Under the pieces are notes generated by a model. That model saw only the letters and a program-made list of their open reading frames with translations, did not search any database and was not told where the DNA came from. Below are positions 1 through 9,128 of a stretch of 64,000 bases of DNA, piece after piece. Origin of the DNA: CAYMPH01 sp964392365 (lineage in GTDB: Bacteria > Spirochaetota > UBA4802 > UBA5550); assembly GCA_964392365.1 (NCBI GenBank), contig CAYMPH010000021.1, positions 1-64,000 on the forward strand, read 5' to 3'. A program made the position numbers and the translations under genes. Numbering within the stretch: the first letter of the stretch is position 1; the number at the start of each line of letters is the position of its first letter.

Positions 1-54
1 CTCCTTGAGAATCCACCCGAAAGCCGCCCGCTCATTGCCGCGGGGCTAAGTGCC
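1..54 (-). repeat. Inverted copy of the GC-rich tail of a dispersed repeat
   Basis: Read on the minus strand this stretch carries ATGAGCGGGCGGC, then a G-rich stretch, GTGGATTC and CAAGGAG. This matches the tail at 3282-3325 (ATGAGTGGGCGGC, GGGGAGTGGATAC, AAGGAG) and, more loosely, the one at 357-398. The piece may continue beyond the window edge. Its GC content stands out against the AT-rich flanks. No gene was seen in it. The family is not one I recognise. Confidence 0.6.
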
Positions 55-140
55 ATCACCTGCTATAAAACTTTTTCTTAAAAATAATAAGGGCAGATTA
101 TCATCTGCCCATTCTAAATTCTATTTGAAACAAACGCTAT

Positions 141-400
141 TCCGCCGGTTTTGAAGAAACCGGCTCTGATGAAAACAATTATAATTAAATATTTTTAGAA
201 AAACAAAAACGGGCTCAGAACATTCCTTTTCTGTACGGCAAAAATTACTAAAGCGCCGTTGAAAAATTCAACGGCGCTTTAGTAATAATTCTCAAATAGC
301 TTTTAGAAAAATTATTAGTAATTCAAAAAAAATGAAAGCCGGGGAAAAATCAATAAGGCGCGCGCCGATTGAGCGAGCGGTGGGGAGTGGATTCTTAAAC
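141..400 (+). repeat. Dispersed element, copy A: hairpin plus GC-rich tail
   Basis: The copy begins with a hairpin (GCCGGTTT at 144-151, AAACCGGC at 157-164, 5-base loop). About 200 AT-rich bases follow, then a tail at 357-398 with GGCGCGCG, GATTGAGCGAGCGGTGGGG and AGTGGATTC. Copies with the same order lie at 3180-3325 and 63866-64000. Copy A is longer because a second perfect hairpin (244-286) sits inside it. A further hairpin, GGGCAGA/TCTGCCC, lies just outside at 91-110. No coding gene is visible in 1-458. Confidence 0.6.
244..286 (-). terminator. Perfect 20-bp hairpin, probable terminator of the DUF4139 pair
   Basis: Two perfectly complementary 20-base arms (244-263 and 267-286) are separated by a 3-base loop. 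On the minus strand the hairpin is followed by a run of T. It lies about 170 bases beyond the stop of the minus-strand gene at 459, so a Rho-independent terminator for that operon is the simplest reading. The arms are unusually long and perfect for a terminator. Confidence 0.5.
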
Positions 401-458
401 CATACTTTTAGATGTTTATAATTCTGTTATTTATAAAAAAATTAAATATATTCTTCTC

Positions 459-1598
459 CTACCAGATATTCTTATTCAGAATTTCCACATAAAGATTATA
501 TTTAATCTCTTTTGTTTTTGGAAGAGCAACTTTTATCTGCAGATTATTTACATCTTTTTTATCAAGAGATACAATTTTTTCAAGTGGAATCTCTTCTTCG
601 GTTTTTGCAGTTCTTTCGCCCTTTTCAATTTTCAATACAGCTTTTACTATTTCCCATTCTCCGTCAGTATGTTCGTGTATGGTAAGAGGGATTTCGCTGT
701 TTTTAAAATTTTCCATTGTAAATTTTATTACACGCCTCATATTATAAACAGGTTCTTTTACATATTCTTTTTTCTCTGTATAAAGATTTCTTTCTATCTT
801 TACTTCCTTTGCATCCCCCAGGTATAGCTTCAGTTTTTCACCACGCGGCGTGTATATTCCCCAATCCTCTCCTAGAAAAGCCTCTGTTCCTCTTGCGTCC
901 TCCTGATAAATTCTCACTTTGCCTGAAGATAGAGGATAACCCCCCATTTTATTCTCAGGCGAATTTAAGACTTCATACATCATCCTTACATTTTTGCCGA
1001 TGATCGGATCAAAATGATACATCTTCTGGAACTGAACCCCTGAAAATTTATCTGAAAGCATTTTTTTGGATTCATTCATCTCAAAAGTTTTAGAATAATC
1101 ACGGCCGAAACCAAGTTCCAGTTTCGCATTTTCAAATTTCTCTCCGCTTAAATTCCTGAGTGTCACATGAGATTTTATATTCAGAATTTTTTCTGTACTG
1201 TCAGACGTTGCTTCATAAGAAATTTCACGATTCAGATTTGATATCAGATATGAGATTCTAAAGACTCCTGCGCCTGCTTTATCGGAATACACTTCCCAGA
1301 ACAATGCAGATTCAGATGGAGGATAATTCACATTTAGAACCTGAACTGTACCTGGAGATTTAATATTTCTAAATTGTATTGATGTCATATCTATGTATGT
1401 ATTAGCCCAGGCAAACTCCACCTGATTTTTCCCTTTCTGCAGAGTTATAGTACGCTCTTCTTCAATCAGGGTAAATACTTCATTCTTCAGATCAACGCGG
1501 ATAAAATCTCTCGCAGGAAGAGTCGTAAGTTTTGTCCTTGCGTGAGTAATCTGAGTGAGTGCTGCCAGGAGAATCAGTATTGCTGTTATATATTTCAT
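459..1598 (-). CDS. Secreted DUF4139-type protein (second of a tandem pair)
   Basis: A 379-residue envelope protein with an N-terminal signal peptide (hydrophobic stretch within the first 20 residues). It is a diverged paralogue of the gene immediately upstream (1614-2963): both share the pattern 'VDL/QLTIYN...TLTFKKGLNRLQF.WA.T.ID.TS' followed by a YPP motif and a beta-rich body typical of DUF4139. The family is uncharacterised; some members are called mucoidy-inhibitor-like. I chose the second ATG (1598) because GGAGG lies 7 bases before it but only 1 base before the ATG at 1604. The 15-base gap to the upstream gene indicates an operon. The copy is about 70 residues shorter than its partner and lacks the partner's central charged insert. 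Function unknown. Confidence 0.7.
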   Translation of the reverse strand: MKYITAILILLAALTQITHARTKLTTLPARDFIRVDLKNEVFTLIEEERTITLQKGKNQVEFAWANTYIDMTSIQFRNIKSPGTVQVLNVNYPPSESALFWEVYSDKAGAGVFRISYLISNLNREISYEATSDSTEKILNIKSHVTLRNLSGEKFENAKLELGFGRDYSKTFEMNESKKMLSDKFSGVQFQKMYHFDPIIGKNVRMMYEVLNSPENKMGGYPLSSGKVRIYQEDARGTEAFLGEDWGIYTPRGEKLKLYLGDAKEVKIERNLYTEKKEYVKEPVYNMRRVIKFTMENFKNSEIPLTIHEHTDGEWEIVKAVLKIEKGERTAKTEEEIPLEKIVSLDKKDVNNLQIKVALPKTKEIKYNLYVEILNKNIW

Positions 1599-1613
1599 TT
1601 TCATGCCTCCATT

Positions 1614-2963
1614 TTAATATGCGGAAATTTCATCTATCTGATATTTAAAAACTTTCTTCTCATTGGCATTCATTTCAGGATAATATTTAAATGCCCTGTT
1701 ACTGACCTTATCAACAGTAAAATTCATATTAAGCACCTTGAAGTCTCCTGAAAAAGATCTTTCAATTTCAATTTTCACAGGATACGGAATTGTATTTTTT
1801 ATCGTTGTTTCATAATTATACTGTGTAACAAATTTTTTCACATAAAAACTGTTGCTGTACGCCTGTTTCTCATATACAATATCCTTCTTCCTGAAATCCT
1901 TCATGAGACGTTCAATTTCAATATCCTTATTGTTCCCGATATCAAGCTTAACCTTGTCGCCTGCAGCGATATAGGAAGTATTTACTGCACCCTTATACGA
2001 AAGATTGCCTTTTGCATCTATAGAAAATATCTGCACTCTGCCGTCAGGCAATGGAGTGCCTCCCAGTTCGTAAGATCCCTGCCCTTCAATTTTTTTATTC
2101 CAGAATTCATAATACTTATGTACAAGCCCTCCGGTAGATATATCAGAAAGTCTGTATATCACCTGAACCGGAACATTTTCAGCACGAATCGATTTAAGTC
2201 TCTTGCGCCAGGAGTTCAAGACTGTTTCTTTTCCCTCAATGCTGAAAAGAAAATATTCTGATAAACCTTCTTTTATTATTTCTTTAGGTTTCGATAAACC
2301 TCCATTTGCAGGTGCATAATCATCTTTTTCAGATTCTTCAGCTCTGCTGATGCTTTTGGAATATTTTTTCCTGGCATATTCCCTTTTCGGTTCATCAAGA
2401 TCTTTATATTTTAACGAGCTTCCCTGTGCGAGATCACGGATGTTCTCAACAAGATGTATGGTGCCTACCACAAGGCGTATCTCCGCATTCGGATAATCTT
2501 CTCCGGAATTATTTACTACAGTAACATTACCTGTAACATCCATTTTTGTTTCATTATCATTTGTATTAAGCACATAGTCAGCCTGCCAGGTTATGCCTGA
2601 AGTAAAGTACATGATTTCAACAGCAGCCGGCCCTTCTATATCTGATTGAATATTCCACTGAAGCGCGTCGTTTCTTCCAGGAGGATATGTTACATCAAGA
2701 AGCTCCAGTCCCTCTTTCTTATCCTTGAATGTCATGCGCAGGGATGTCGGATCAATGAGAGTGCCTGCCCAGGAGAATTGCAGTCTGTTAAGGCCTTTTT
2801 TAAAGGTAAGGGTCCGCTTATCACGAACCATGGTAATATCAGCCGAATTATAAATTGTCAGCTGAACGTAGTCTGTTGCCGGGACTGTAACAAGATCAAT
2901 GCCGGCACGCGAATTCGTAATCGTAAAAAACAGGAGCAATGCTACTGGTAATATCTTTTTCAT
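1614..2963 (-). CDS. Secreted DUF4139 domain protein (first of a tandem pair)
   Basis: A 449-residue protein with a signal peptide (residues 1-20, ending in SRAG). The segment around residues 120-175 (YFTSGITWQADYVLN, then NNSGEDYPNAEIRLVVG) is characteristic of DUF4139, a beta-rich domain found in secreted or periplasmic proteins of many diderm bacteria. A Lys/Glu/Arg-rich insert near residues 190-225 is absent from the downstream paralogue. The ATG is preceded by GCGAGGA at good spacing. It is first in a two-gene operon with the shorter paralogue, so the pair probably arose by tandem duplication and may act together. The molecular role of the family is not established. Confidence 0.75.
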   Translation of the reverse strand: MKKILPVALLLFFTITNSRAGIDLVTVPATDYVQLTIYNSADITMVRDKRTLTFKKGLNRLQFSWAGTLIDPTSLRMTFKDKKEGLELLDVTYPPGRNDALQWNIQSDIEGPAAVEIMYFTSGITWQADYVLNTNDNETKMDVTGNVTVVNNSGEDYPNAEIRLVVGTIHLVENIRDLAQGSSLKYKDLDEPKREYARKKYSKSISRAEESEKDDYAPANGGLSKPKEIIKEGLSEYFLFSIEGKETVLNSWRKRLKSIRAENVPVQVIYRLSDISTGGLVHKYYEFWNKKIEGQGSYELGGTPLPDGRVQIFSIDAKGNLSYKGAVNTSYIAAGDKVKLDIGNNKDIEIERLMKDFRKKDIVYEKQAYSNSFYVKKFVTQYNYETTIKNTIPYPVKIEIERSFSGDFKVLNMNFTVDKVSNRAFKYYPEMNANEKKVFKYQIDEISAY

Positions 2964-3179
2964 ATGATTATCCTCGCTTCATATTTAATATTCTGACAAT
3001 ACATCATTAAAAAATTTTGTCCAGATAAAAAGGCTTTAATTTTTTAATATCAATACCGGCTTAACTGAAAGAATCCGGAATTCAATTTCAGATTATCCAT
3101 TATTGATTTATATTATAGATGCAGGTGAATGAAAAAAAGTTCCATGTAATTGGCATTTTATTAAAAAAATTCTAATCGA

Positions 3180-3325
3180 GCCGGTTTCTTTAAAACCGGC
3201 GAAAGAAAGCATAACTGCCCCAGAAGGGAAAAACAATATTATTGAAATAGAAATGATTAAAAACAGAATAAGACCTTCAGCCACCACGGCGATGAGTGGG
3301 CGGCGGGGAGTGGATACATAAGGAG
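3180..3325 (+). repeat. Dispersed element, copy B: hairpin plus GC-rich tail
   Basis: The hairpin GCCGGTTT (3180-3187) / AAACCGGC (3193-3200) with loop CTTTA is followed by GAAAGAAAGCAT, an AT-rich spacer, and the tail 3282-3325 (GGCGATGAGTGGGCGGC, GGGGAGTGGATAC, AAGGAG). Copy C at the right end shares CGAAAGGATGCAT after its hairpin. Nothing else gene-like is seen in the 2964-3516 intergenic region apart from the small palindrome at 3409. Confidence 0.6.
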
Positions 3326-3408
3326 AGGGGGCTGCCAAGACAGCCATCTCTTCTTATGATATTATTTCACCGAATATTTCCGGTAAAAAAGAAACATATA
3401 TTAAAAAA

Positions 3409-3435
3409 TGGATTCCCGCCTTCGCGGGAATGACA
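3409..3435. repeat. REP-like palindrome (ATTCCCGC/GCGGGAAT)
   Basis: TGG, then ATTCCCGC (3412-3419), loop CTTC, GCGGGAAT (3424-3431), then GACA. The same palindrome with the same flanks occurs at 30294-30320, 30371-30397 and 46489-46539, always between genes. No mobilising gene is present in the window. Confidence 0.8.
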
Positions 3436-3516
3436 AGAAGATGTATCTTTCATGCTTGACAAACATTTTCCATAAATTATCCCTGACAAAAAATAATCTA
3501 AATTCCGGAGAACAAA

Positions 3517-4698
3517 ATGCATTTCAATAACATAAACTTCATTAAAATTTTCGCAATATCTTTCGTAATTTTATTTTTTTCCTGCGCTGATAAAAACAAC
3601 AGTGAGCTTTCCGCTGCAAAAAATTCTGACGCTCAAATCATAAATAAATCCCTGAATGAATCAGCCATGATTTTTGCAGGCAAAAGCATAGATAAAGATT
3701 CTAAACTGTATGCCTTCAGCAACTCTGCTGTTAATAAAGCTTATGCAAAAGAAATCAATGCAGCATGGAAAAAATTCCAGGAACCGAATCTGAAGAATAT
3801 ATCAGAATGGTGGAAAAATCATTCACCTAAAAAAAATTACTCTGGAGTTCTATATCCTTTCAGCGGACCGGATATCATGAATGCGCTGGTATTTTTCCCG
3901 GACGCAGACTCATACACAATGTTCGGCCTAGAACATCCCGGAATCATCCCTGATCTCAATAAAATGACAGATGCTGAAATTATAAATGGCCTGAAGGGAC
4001 TTAAAAATTCTCTCGGTACAATACTTCATGTAAACTTTTTTAAAACAGAAGGCATGGCTGTTGAGCTTGGAAATAAATCACTTAACGGTATCACAGGCCT
4101 TATTATGTTCTTTCTTTCTATGAACGATTATGAGATTGCCGGAGCCAGAAAAATTATAATAAATAAAGATTCCGCTATAGAAGATGCTCTCCCTGCTGAT
4201 GAAAAGATTAACTGGCAGAATCCTCCGAAATCAAGAGTGCCCGGAGTTGAAATATCTTTCAGAAAAAACGGCGGGAAAATTCAGACCATCCGTTATTTCA
4301 TGCTTAATGTAATAGACAACGCTCTGACAAACAACTCGCCGAATTTCATTCCATATATAGACAAACAGGGACCATATGCTGCAGTAATTAAATCTGCATC
4401 ATATCTAATGCACAATCAAAACGACAAGTTTACGAAGATAAGAGCATCTGTTTTAAATTCCTGCGATTATATTGTGCAGGATGATTCAGGTGTACCGCTG
4501 CTCTATCTGACACCGGATAAATGGAAAGTTGCATGCCACGGATTTTACGACAGACCGATCTCTCTTTTTGCAAACAGAGCACAGAAAGATCTGAAAGAAA
4601 TGTTCAAAAAAAGTTCAACCGGAGTTCTGCCTTTCAGCTACGGGTATGATTACAGGATAAATGAATCGAATTTACTTACTGCAGAGAAAATAAAATAA
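3517..4698 (+). CDS. Uncharacterised lipoprotein
   Basis: A 393-residue exported protein. The N-terminus has a hydrophobic segment ending in a lipobox (FFSC, Cys23), so it should be lipid-anchored. The mature part contains YPFSGPDIMNALVFFPDA followed by YTMFGLEHPG near residues 113-143. I have the impression this pattern recurs in uncharacterised bacterial proteins, but I cannot name the family. A GGAG sequence precedes the ATG at normal spacing. It stands alone on the plus strand and ends 12 bases before a strong bidirectional terminator. A TTGACA at 3456-3461 could be a -35 box, but no convincing -10 follows. Function unknown. Confidence 0.75.
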   Translation: MHFNNINFIKIFAISFVILFFSCADKNNSELSAAKNSDAQIINKSLNESAMIFAGKSIDKDSKLYAFSNSAVNKAYAKEINAAWKKFQEPNLKNISEWWKNHSPKKNYSGVLYPFSGPDIMNALVFFPDADSYTMFGLEHPGIIPDLNKMTDAEIINGLKGLKNSLGTILHVNFFKTEGMAVELGNKSLNGITGLIMFFLSMNDYEIAGARKIIINKDSAIEDALPADEKINWQNPPKSRVPGVEISFRKNGGKIQTIRYFMLNVIDNALTNNSPNFIPYIDKQGPYAAVIKSASYLMHNQNDKFTKIRASVLNSCDYIVQDDSGVPLLYLTPDKWKVACHGFYDRPISLFANRAQKDLKEMFKKSSTGVLPFSYGYDYRINESNLLTAEKIK

Positions 4699-4710
4699 TA
4701 ATCATCTGTT

Positions 4711-4746
4711 AAAAAACCCTCATCCGAAAACGGTGAGGGTTTTTTA
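4711..4746. terminator. Bidirectional Rho-independent terminator
   Basis: An A run, then CCCTCATCCG, a short AAAA loop, CGGTGAGGG and a T run. The stem is flanked by A on the left and T on the right, so it can terminate the plus-strand lipoprotein gene (ends 4698) and the minus-strand hydrolase gene (ends 4790). Confidence 0.85.
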
Positions 4747-4789
4747 TATAAAAAGACTTTTTTAAATTAATTAAATACAAATTCCGGAT

Positions 4790-5884
4790 TTATTTAACCT
4801 TAATCGCCAGAACATCCTCAACCATTATTTTATGGAACAGCTCCGGTTCTTCAAAAATCGTTCCGTGTGCAGATTGCTTAAATGAATAATATTTTTTTAC
4901 AGGTGCATTAAATGCAGCAAAATATTTTTTTACCACCGGAGTGGAAACCTGGTAGTCATAATCCCCCTGCAGAATATATACCGGTATTTGAAATTCCTTT
5001 ACAGAAATAAAAAGGTTAACTTTCATCATTTTATCCCACATCTGCTGAATTGACCACTGATTCCCGCGGAAGAAATTTACTTTATCCATTACAGTATATT
5101 CAGGAGTATGAACAATCATATCAAGCATTTTCATATAAATGCCTTTAGTTTCATGGATCATGCCTCCGCCAAAATGTATAACCCATTTCAACTCAGTTCC
5201 CTTTTTGCTGAAATCGTTTACCCCGTATGGGCCGGGACCGATTTCTTCAAGCTCTTTAACTGCTTCAGTATTATCAGCTTTTCGGGCCATATCAAGCACC
5301 CATTCCCATGCAATGCGCTCACTTTCTGTCAGATTCACAGCCTGCCCCACTCCTATAAATGCTTTATATAGATCAGGGCGTTTTTTTACAGTCAGGGCTC
5401 CGAGAAGAGATCCCCATGAATGTCCAAGCAGATAAATCTTATCCGTATTGAATTTTTTCTTCAGCTGCTCTGAAATTTCAATTGTATCTGAAATAAACTG
5501 TTCAACATTCATTGAGCTTACAGGAATATCAGGATTAAAGGATTTGCCGGCACCACGCTGTTCCCAGTGCACAACAGTAAAATATTTTTCTATAGATTTA
5601 TTCTGCACCCTAAAAAAAGCAAACTCAGGCGAACCAGGACCCCCATGAAGATACAGAAGAACAGGATTATTTTTATTTTGCCCGCGTATAATTAAATACT
5701 GATCCAAACCGCCTATCTTCCATTTTTCAATTACTGAAATGCTGTCCTGGATTTCTTTCCCATACTTATCAGTTAAAGGCTGAGCATTTCCGGGGCTCTG
5801 CACATAAAGATATGCGAAAGCAGAAATTATAATAAGCAGAATTACAGACAGTACAACTTTAAGTACCCGGATAAAAACCTTCAT
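4790..5884 (-). CDS. Alpha/beta hydrolase, proline iminopeptidase-like (S33)
   Basis: A 364-residue membrane-anchored hydrolase. Residues 8-28 form one transmembrane or signal-anchor helix. The fold markers are in order: oxyanion loop HGGPG (80-84), WEQRGAGKS (107-115, matching the WDQRGxGxS signature), nucleophile elbow GHSWG (Ser156), an acid in the ILQGDYDYQV segment, and a late His in SAHG. All triad positions look intact. The HGGPG motif is typical of prolyl aminopeptidases and relatives; the natural substrate cannot be told from sequence. The ATG follows GGAGGGG. It is monocistronic or loosely grouped with the FecR gene downstream of 6564, whose stop lies 29 bases upstream of this start. 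Confidence 0.8.
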   Translation of the reverse strand: MKVFIRVLKVVLSVILLIIISAFAYLYVQSPGNAQPLTDKYGKEIQDSISVIEKWKIGGLDQYLIIRGQNKNNPVLLYLHGGPGSPEFAFFRVQNKSIEKYFTVVHWEQRGAGKSFNPDIPVSSMNVEQFISDTIEISEQLKKKFNTDKIYLLGHSWGSLLGALTVKKRPDLYKAFIGVGQAVNLTESERIAWEWVLDMARKADNTEAVKELEEIGPGPYGVNDFSKKGTELKWVIHFGGGMIHETKGIYMKMLDMIVHTPEYTVMDKVNFFRGNQWSIQQMWDKMMKVNLFISVKEFQIPVYILQGDYDYQVSTPVVKKYFAAFNAPVKKYYSFKQSAHGTIFEEPELFHKIMVEDVLAIKVK

Positions 5885-5913
5885 GCGCCCCTCCAGAAAA
5901 AAGACTAATTTAA

Positions 5914-6564
5914 TTAGTGCAGATCAGGCTTAGACCAGTCAATTTTTTCTCCAATGGAATCTGATAATGCTTCAACTCCTGCGTCAGCATGATACAGCAA
6001 TCCCGGATTTGGATTCACTGAAATTTTTCCGTCTTTTTCTTTTGTGAATCTCCTTGCTGCGTGATGGGCAGCAGTAACTTTCTCAGCTGATCTGCTCTGG
6101 CTATCTTTTAATTCGATTGATCCATTACATACACAAAAATATGTATTCTCAGGATTCTCAACCTTTGCGCAGAAAGAAGTACCTCTTATGCTGGCAACAG
6201 TTGTTGATGATTTAACCAGGAATTCTTTATTTATAGTAAATATCTTTCTGGAAATGCCGGAAAACCAGCCTGTTTCAAGAAGCAGAACATTGCTTGAATC
6301 CGATATCTGAAAAACTATGCCCGTCTTTGCTCCGAGTTTGAAGATATTTTTTTCATTTACAATAATCACACAGAAAGAATTATCACCGGTAACTATCCGG
6401 TCTCCAAAAACAATTTCTTTTCCTATTGCAGAAATTTTAACTCCATTAACAGCAACATCACCTGAAAGAGCGCTTATTTTTGCAATAACCGGCGCATTGG
6501 CTTTTTTAGCACAGCCTGAAATAACGGCAATAGTAATTATAAAAACAGTAAATATCTTTTTCAT
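5914..6564 (-). CDS. FecR-domain lipoprotein
   Basis: A 216-residue lipoprotein with signal sequence and lipobox (ISGC) within the first 20 residues. The body matches the FecR domain: an N-terminal 'SGDVAVNG' strand pair, GDRIVTGDNSF, then TTVASIRGTSF with the conserved RGT before a beta strand. FecR domains occur in anti-sigma regulators and in many periplasmic proteins; with a lipid anchor and no cytoplasmic part this one is not a classical FecR signal transducer. I start at 6564 because GGAGG lies 7 bases upstream; the frame is open further upstream but without a ribosome site. It follows the amino-acid permease gene by 22 bases. A second, longer FecR lipoprotein lies at 52936-54021. Confidence 0.8.
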   Translation of the reverse strand: MKKIFTVFIITIAVISGCAKKANAPVIAKISALSGDVAVNGVKISAIGKEIVFGDRIVTGDNSFCVIIVNEKNIFKLGAKTGIVFQISDSSNVLLLETGWFSGISRKIFTINKEFLVKSSTTVASIRGTSFCAKVENPENTYFCVCNGSIELKDSQSRSAEKVTAAHHAARRFTKEKDGKISVNPNPGLLYHADAGVEALSDSIGEKIDWSKPDLH

Positions 6565-6586
6565 AAATCCTCCATAAATTTTAATT

Positions 6587-7954
6587 CTATTTATTTCTCT
6601 TAACAATCTTCTGCCATATAAAAAATATACAGGTTCCGAAAACAAGAACCATAAGAGCAGTAAGAGAAGTTTTAGTATTTGTTATAAGAGAAGTAATCAT
6701 CATACCGGAACTGAGAATAATATAAATAACCGGAACAAGCGGGAAGAGAGGCGTTTTAAAACTGTGCCCGGAAGTTTTATTTTTAAATCTGTATATAACA
6801 AGACCTATTACGGACATAAGAGGAAATACTCCAAGTGAAAATCCGAGATATATCAAAAGCTGAAAAATATTATCCTTGCCGATAAAAATATAAACAACTG
6901 TAAGAGCCATCTGAATGAAAATTGCAAGAGCAGGAGTTCCGAATTTAGGATGAACTTTTTCAAGAGAATGGAAGATCATTCTCTCTTTTGCCATTGCATG
7001 ATACACCCTAGGTCCTATCAGCATCTGAACTGAAACTGATGAAAGAAGAATAAGCGCAATGCTAGCGGTAAATATCGGAGCAATATTCTTTCCGAAAAGA
7101 TTAGTTGCGCATAATGCACCTACAGCGCTTTCTTTCGCAAGATCACACCCAGGAGTAGAGATTAGAAATATTACATTTATTGCAAGATAAATCAGAGTAA
7201 CAAAAAGAGTTCCAAGCAGCAATGCTCTGGGAAGATTTTTCGCAGGATCTTTTATTTCACCTGCTATGTATGTTGCTCCGTTCCAACCAGAATACGCATA
7301 CATTATTATTATAAGGGCAGTTCCGTACTGCAGAAAAGATCCTGTTTCTTTCTGGGTTTCAGTCAGCCTTGAAACGCTGTTCCAGTCAGCCATATAAAAG
7401 CCCATAATAATAAAAGCAAAAACTATAAGAATCTTTAAAATGGTAAATGCGTTCTGCAAGAAAGTTCCTTTCTTAACGCCGACCATGTGGAATGTTCCGA
7501 AAAAAATCACAATCATTGCTGCTGCAAATTTATGGCCGAAACCTGAGCAGAGAAACTCTGTAGGGAAAAACTTATTGAAATAATCAACTGCTGTAATTGA
7601 AGAAATTGCAGCAGAAACAGAAAAACCCACAACAAGCGAAATCCAGCCTGTCAGAAACGATGGAAGAAAACCGTATATTTTTTTAAGATAAACATATTCA
7701 CCGCCGTTTTCCGGCCAGATAGATGAAAGTTCCGCATAGCTTAATGAACCGGTGATTGCAACAATACCGCCCAAAGCCCAGAGTGATAAAACAACCAGTG
7801 CGCTTCCTGTCATATCAAGCACGCCGCCTGTTGTCATGAAAATTCCTGTTCCGATAACATCAGCAATGATTATTAGGACTGCTGAAAAAAGTCCGAGTTC
7901 CCTTTTTAGTTCCAAAGTATTCTCCTGAATGTTTTTATTTTGAAAGTCCCCCAA
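6587..7954 (-). CDS. APC-superfamily amino acid permease
   Basis: A transporter of about 455 residues with about 12 hydrophobic segments. The first helix carries the APC signature IIIADVIGTGIFMTTG, and SYAELSSIWPENGGEYVYLKK follows near residue 72. It probably imports or exchanges amino acids across the inner membrane; the specificity is unknown. No ATG fits the N-terminus: candidates are TTG at 7954 (preceded by GGAGGGGG) and TTG at 7915 (preceded by AGGAG at 6 bases). The gene is followed after 22 bases by the FecR lipoprotein gene. The GC-rich CCCCCTCCGGGGG just upstream can fold into a short hairpin around the first ribosome site. Confidence 0.88.
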   Translation of the reverse strand: MGDFQNKNIQENTLELKRELGLFSAVLIIIADVIGTGIFMTTGGVLDMTGSALVVLSLWALGGIVAITGSLSYAELSSIWPENGGEYVYLKKIYGFLPSFLTGWISLVVGFSVSAAISSITAVDYFNKFFPTEFLCSGFGHKFAAAMIVIFFGTFHMVGVKKGTFLQNAFTILKILIVFAFIIMGFYMADWNSVSRLTETQKETGSFLQYGTALIIIMYAYSGWNGATYIAGEIKDPAKNLPRALLLGTLFVTLIYLAINVIFLISTPGCDLAKESAVGALCATNLFGKNIAPIFTASIALILLSSVSVQMLIGPRVYHAMAKERMIFHSLEKVHPKFGTPALAIFIQMALTVVYIFIGKDNIFQLLIYLGFSLGVFPLMSVIGLVIYRFKNKTSGHSFKTPLFPLVPVIYIILSSGMMITSLITNTKTSLTALMVLVFGTCIFFIWQKIVKRNK

Positions 7955-8118
7955 GTCCCCCTCCGGGGGCTGGCAGCTTTTAGTAAATCAATGATTATTT
8001 AATATAATGAAATTGTTTAATCCATATTTTTTTCAAATAAAAGATAATTTCAGTCAAGCAAATAAAAAGATAGAATTTAATTGATAGGAAAAATATTCTG
8101 ACTTTTCAGGGATAAAGC

Positions 8119-9087
8119 ATGAAACTGCCTTCAAAATATATTCTAGCTCCTATGGCTGAAATTTCAACGCCTGCTCTCCGGAGCATTATCAGAGAATATT
8201 CAAAAGATGTTATTCTCTGTTCGGAAATGCTGTCAGCTGGTGCAATCGCTTCAGGCGCTTACCACAATGAGCCGCTTATTAAAAAAAACGGCAACGATGA
8301 TCCCCTGATTTATCAGATAATAGGAGAATCACCGGAAACCATGTCGCGCGCAGCTGAAATTTTATCAGACAGGGGATGTTATTCCATTGATATCAACATG
8401 GGCTGCCCTGCTCCGCTTATCACAAGAAAAATTCAGGGAGCGCGTCTTTTGACAGATATTGATCTAGCATGCAGAATTATCTCATCCTGTAAAAAAAAAT
8501 GCAAATCTCTATTATCAGTTAAAATGCGAAGCGGTTACGAAAACAATAACCCGGATAAATTGATTGAATTCGCGTTAATGCTTCAGAACGAGGGGGTTGA
8601 TTTCATAACACTCCACCCGAGATACGCAAAACTCTCTTTTACAAGAAGCGCTGACTGGAAACTTGTAAAATTATTAAAAGATAATCTGAAAATTCCGGTT
8701 ATAGGAAACGGAGATATCACCACTCCTGAAACTGCACTGCTCCGGCTTGAAGAAACCGGATGCGACGCCGTCATGATAGGCCGGGAAGCTGTAAAAAGCC
8801 CATGGATTTTCAAGCTCTGCGGAAATTACGAAAAAAAAATAAAAGAAAAAGTTGAAATAAATACTGAAGAAATATTCATTAAAATTATAGAAAACATAAA
8901 CAGGTATTTACCTGAAAATCTTCATAAAAGCAGAGCTCATAGATTTGCTTTTTATTTTACAAAAAACTTTATTTTCGGCCATAATTTCATGAACGAAATC
9001 CGAAGGGCTGATTCCACTGAAGAAATTATAATTATTATAAAAAACTTTTACTCAAGAAATCCCTCTGAATTAGTAAAAATATATTGA
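8119..9087 (+). CDS. dus: tRNA-dihydrouridine synthase
   Basis: A 322-residue flavoenzyme that reduces specific uridines in the D-loop of tRNA. The sequence shows the FMN TIM-barrel start (LAPMAEISTPALRSI), the catalytic NMGCPAP with Cys96, a basic GARLL segment, VKMRSGYE, and the phosphate-binding IGNGDITTPE and VMIGREAVKSPWIF near residues 190-235. The usual GCPxxKV is GCPAPLITRK here, which is within family variation. The ATG at 8119 has AGGGATAAAGC before it. The Dus subtype cannot be set with certainty. The gene precedes a cyclase gene by 41 bases and may share its transcript. Confidence 0.92.
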   Translation: MKLPSKYILAPMAEISTPALRSIIREYSKDVILCSEMLSAGAIASGAYHNEPLIKKNGNDDPLIYQIIGESPETMSRAAEILSDRGCYSIDINMGCPAPLITRKIQGARLLTDIDLACRIISSCKKKCKSLLSVKMRSGYENNNPDKLIEFALMLQNEGVDFITLHPRYAKLSFTRSADWKLVKLLKDNLKIPVIGNGDITTPETALLRLEETGCDAVMIGREAVKSPWIFKLCGNYEKKIKEKVEINTEEIFIKIIENINRYLPENLHKSRAHRFAFYFTKNFIFGHNFMNEIRRADSTEEIIIIIKNFYSRNPSELVKIY

Positions 9088-9128
9088 CATATCAATCAAT
9101 TTAGAGTTTTTTAAGATATTATAAAACT

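Noticed and set aside
144..175. CTGATGA near GAAAC suggested a hammerhead ribozyme
   Set aside because: The stems required around the core are absent, and the other copies of the element lack the CTGATGA box.
3108..3347. A 79-codon minus-strand open frame with a hydrophobic middle
   Set aside because: It runs through the dispersed element (hairpin and GC-rich tail). Other copies of the element do not preserve the frame, and no ribosome site is seen.
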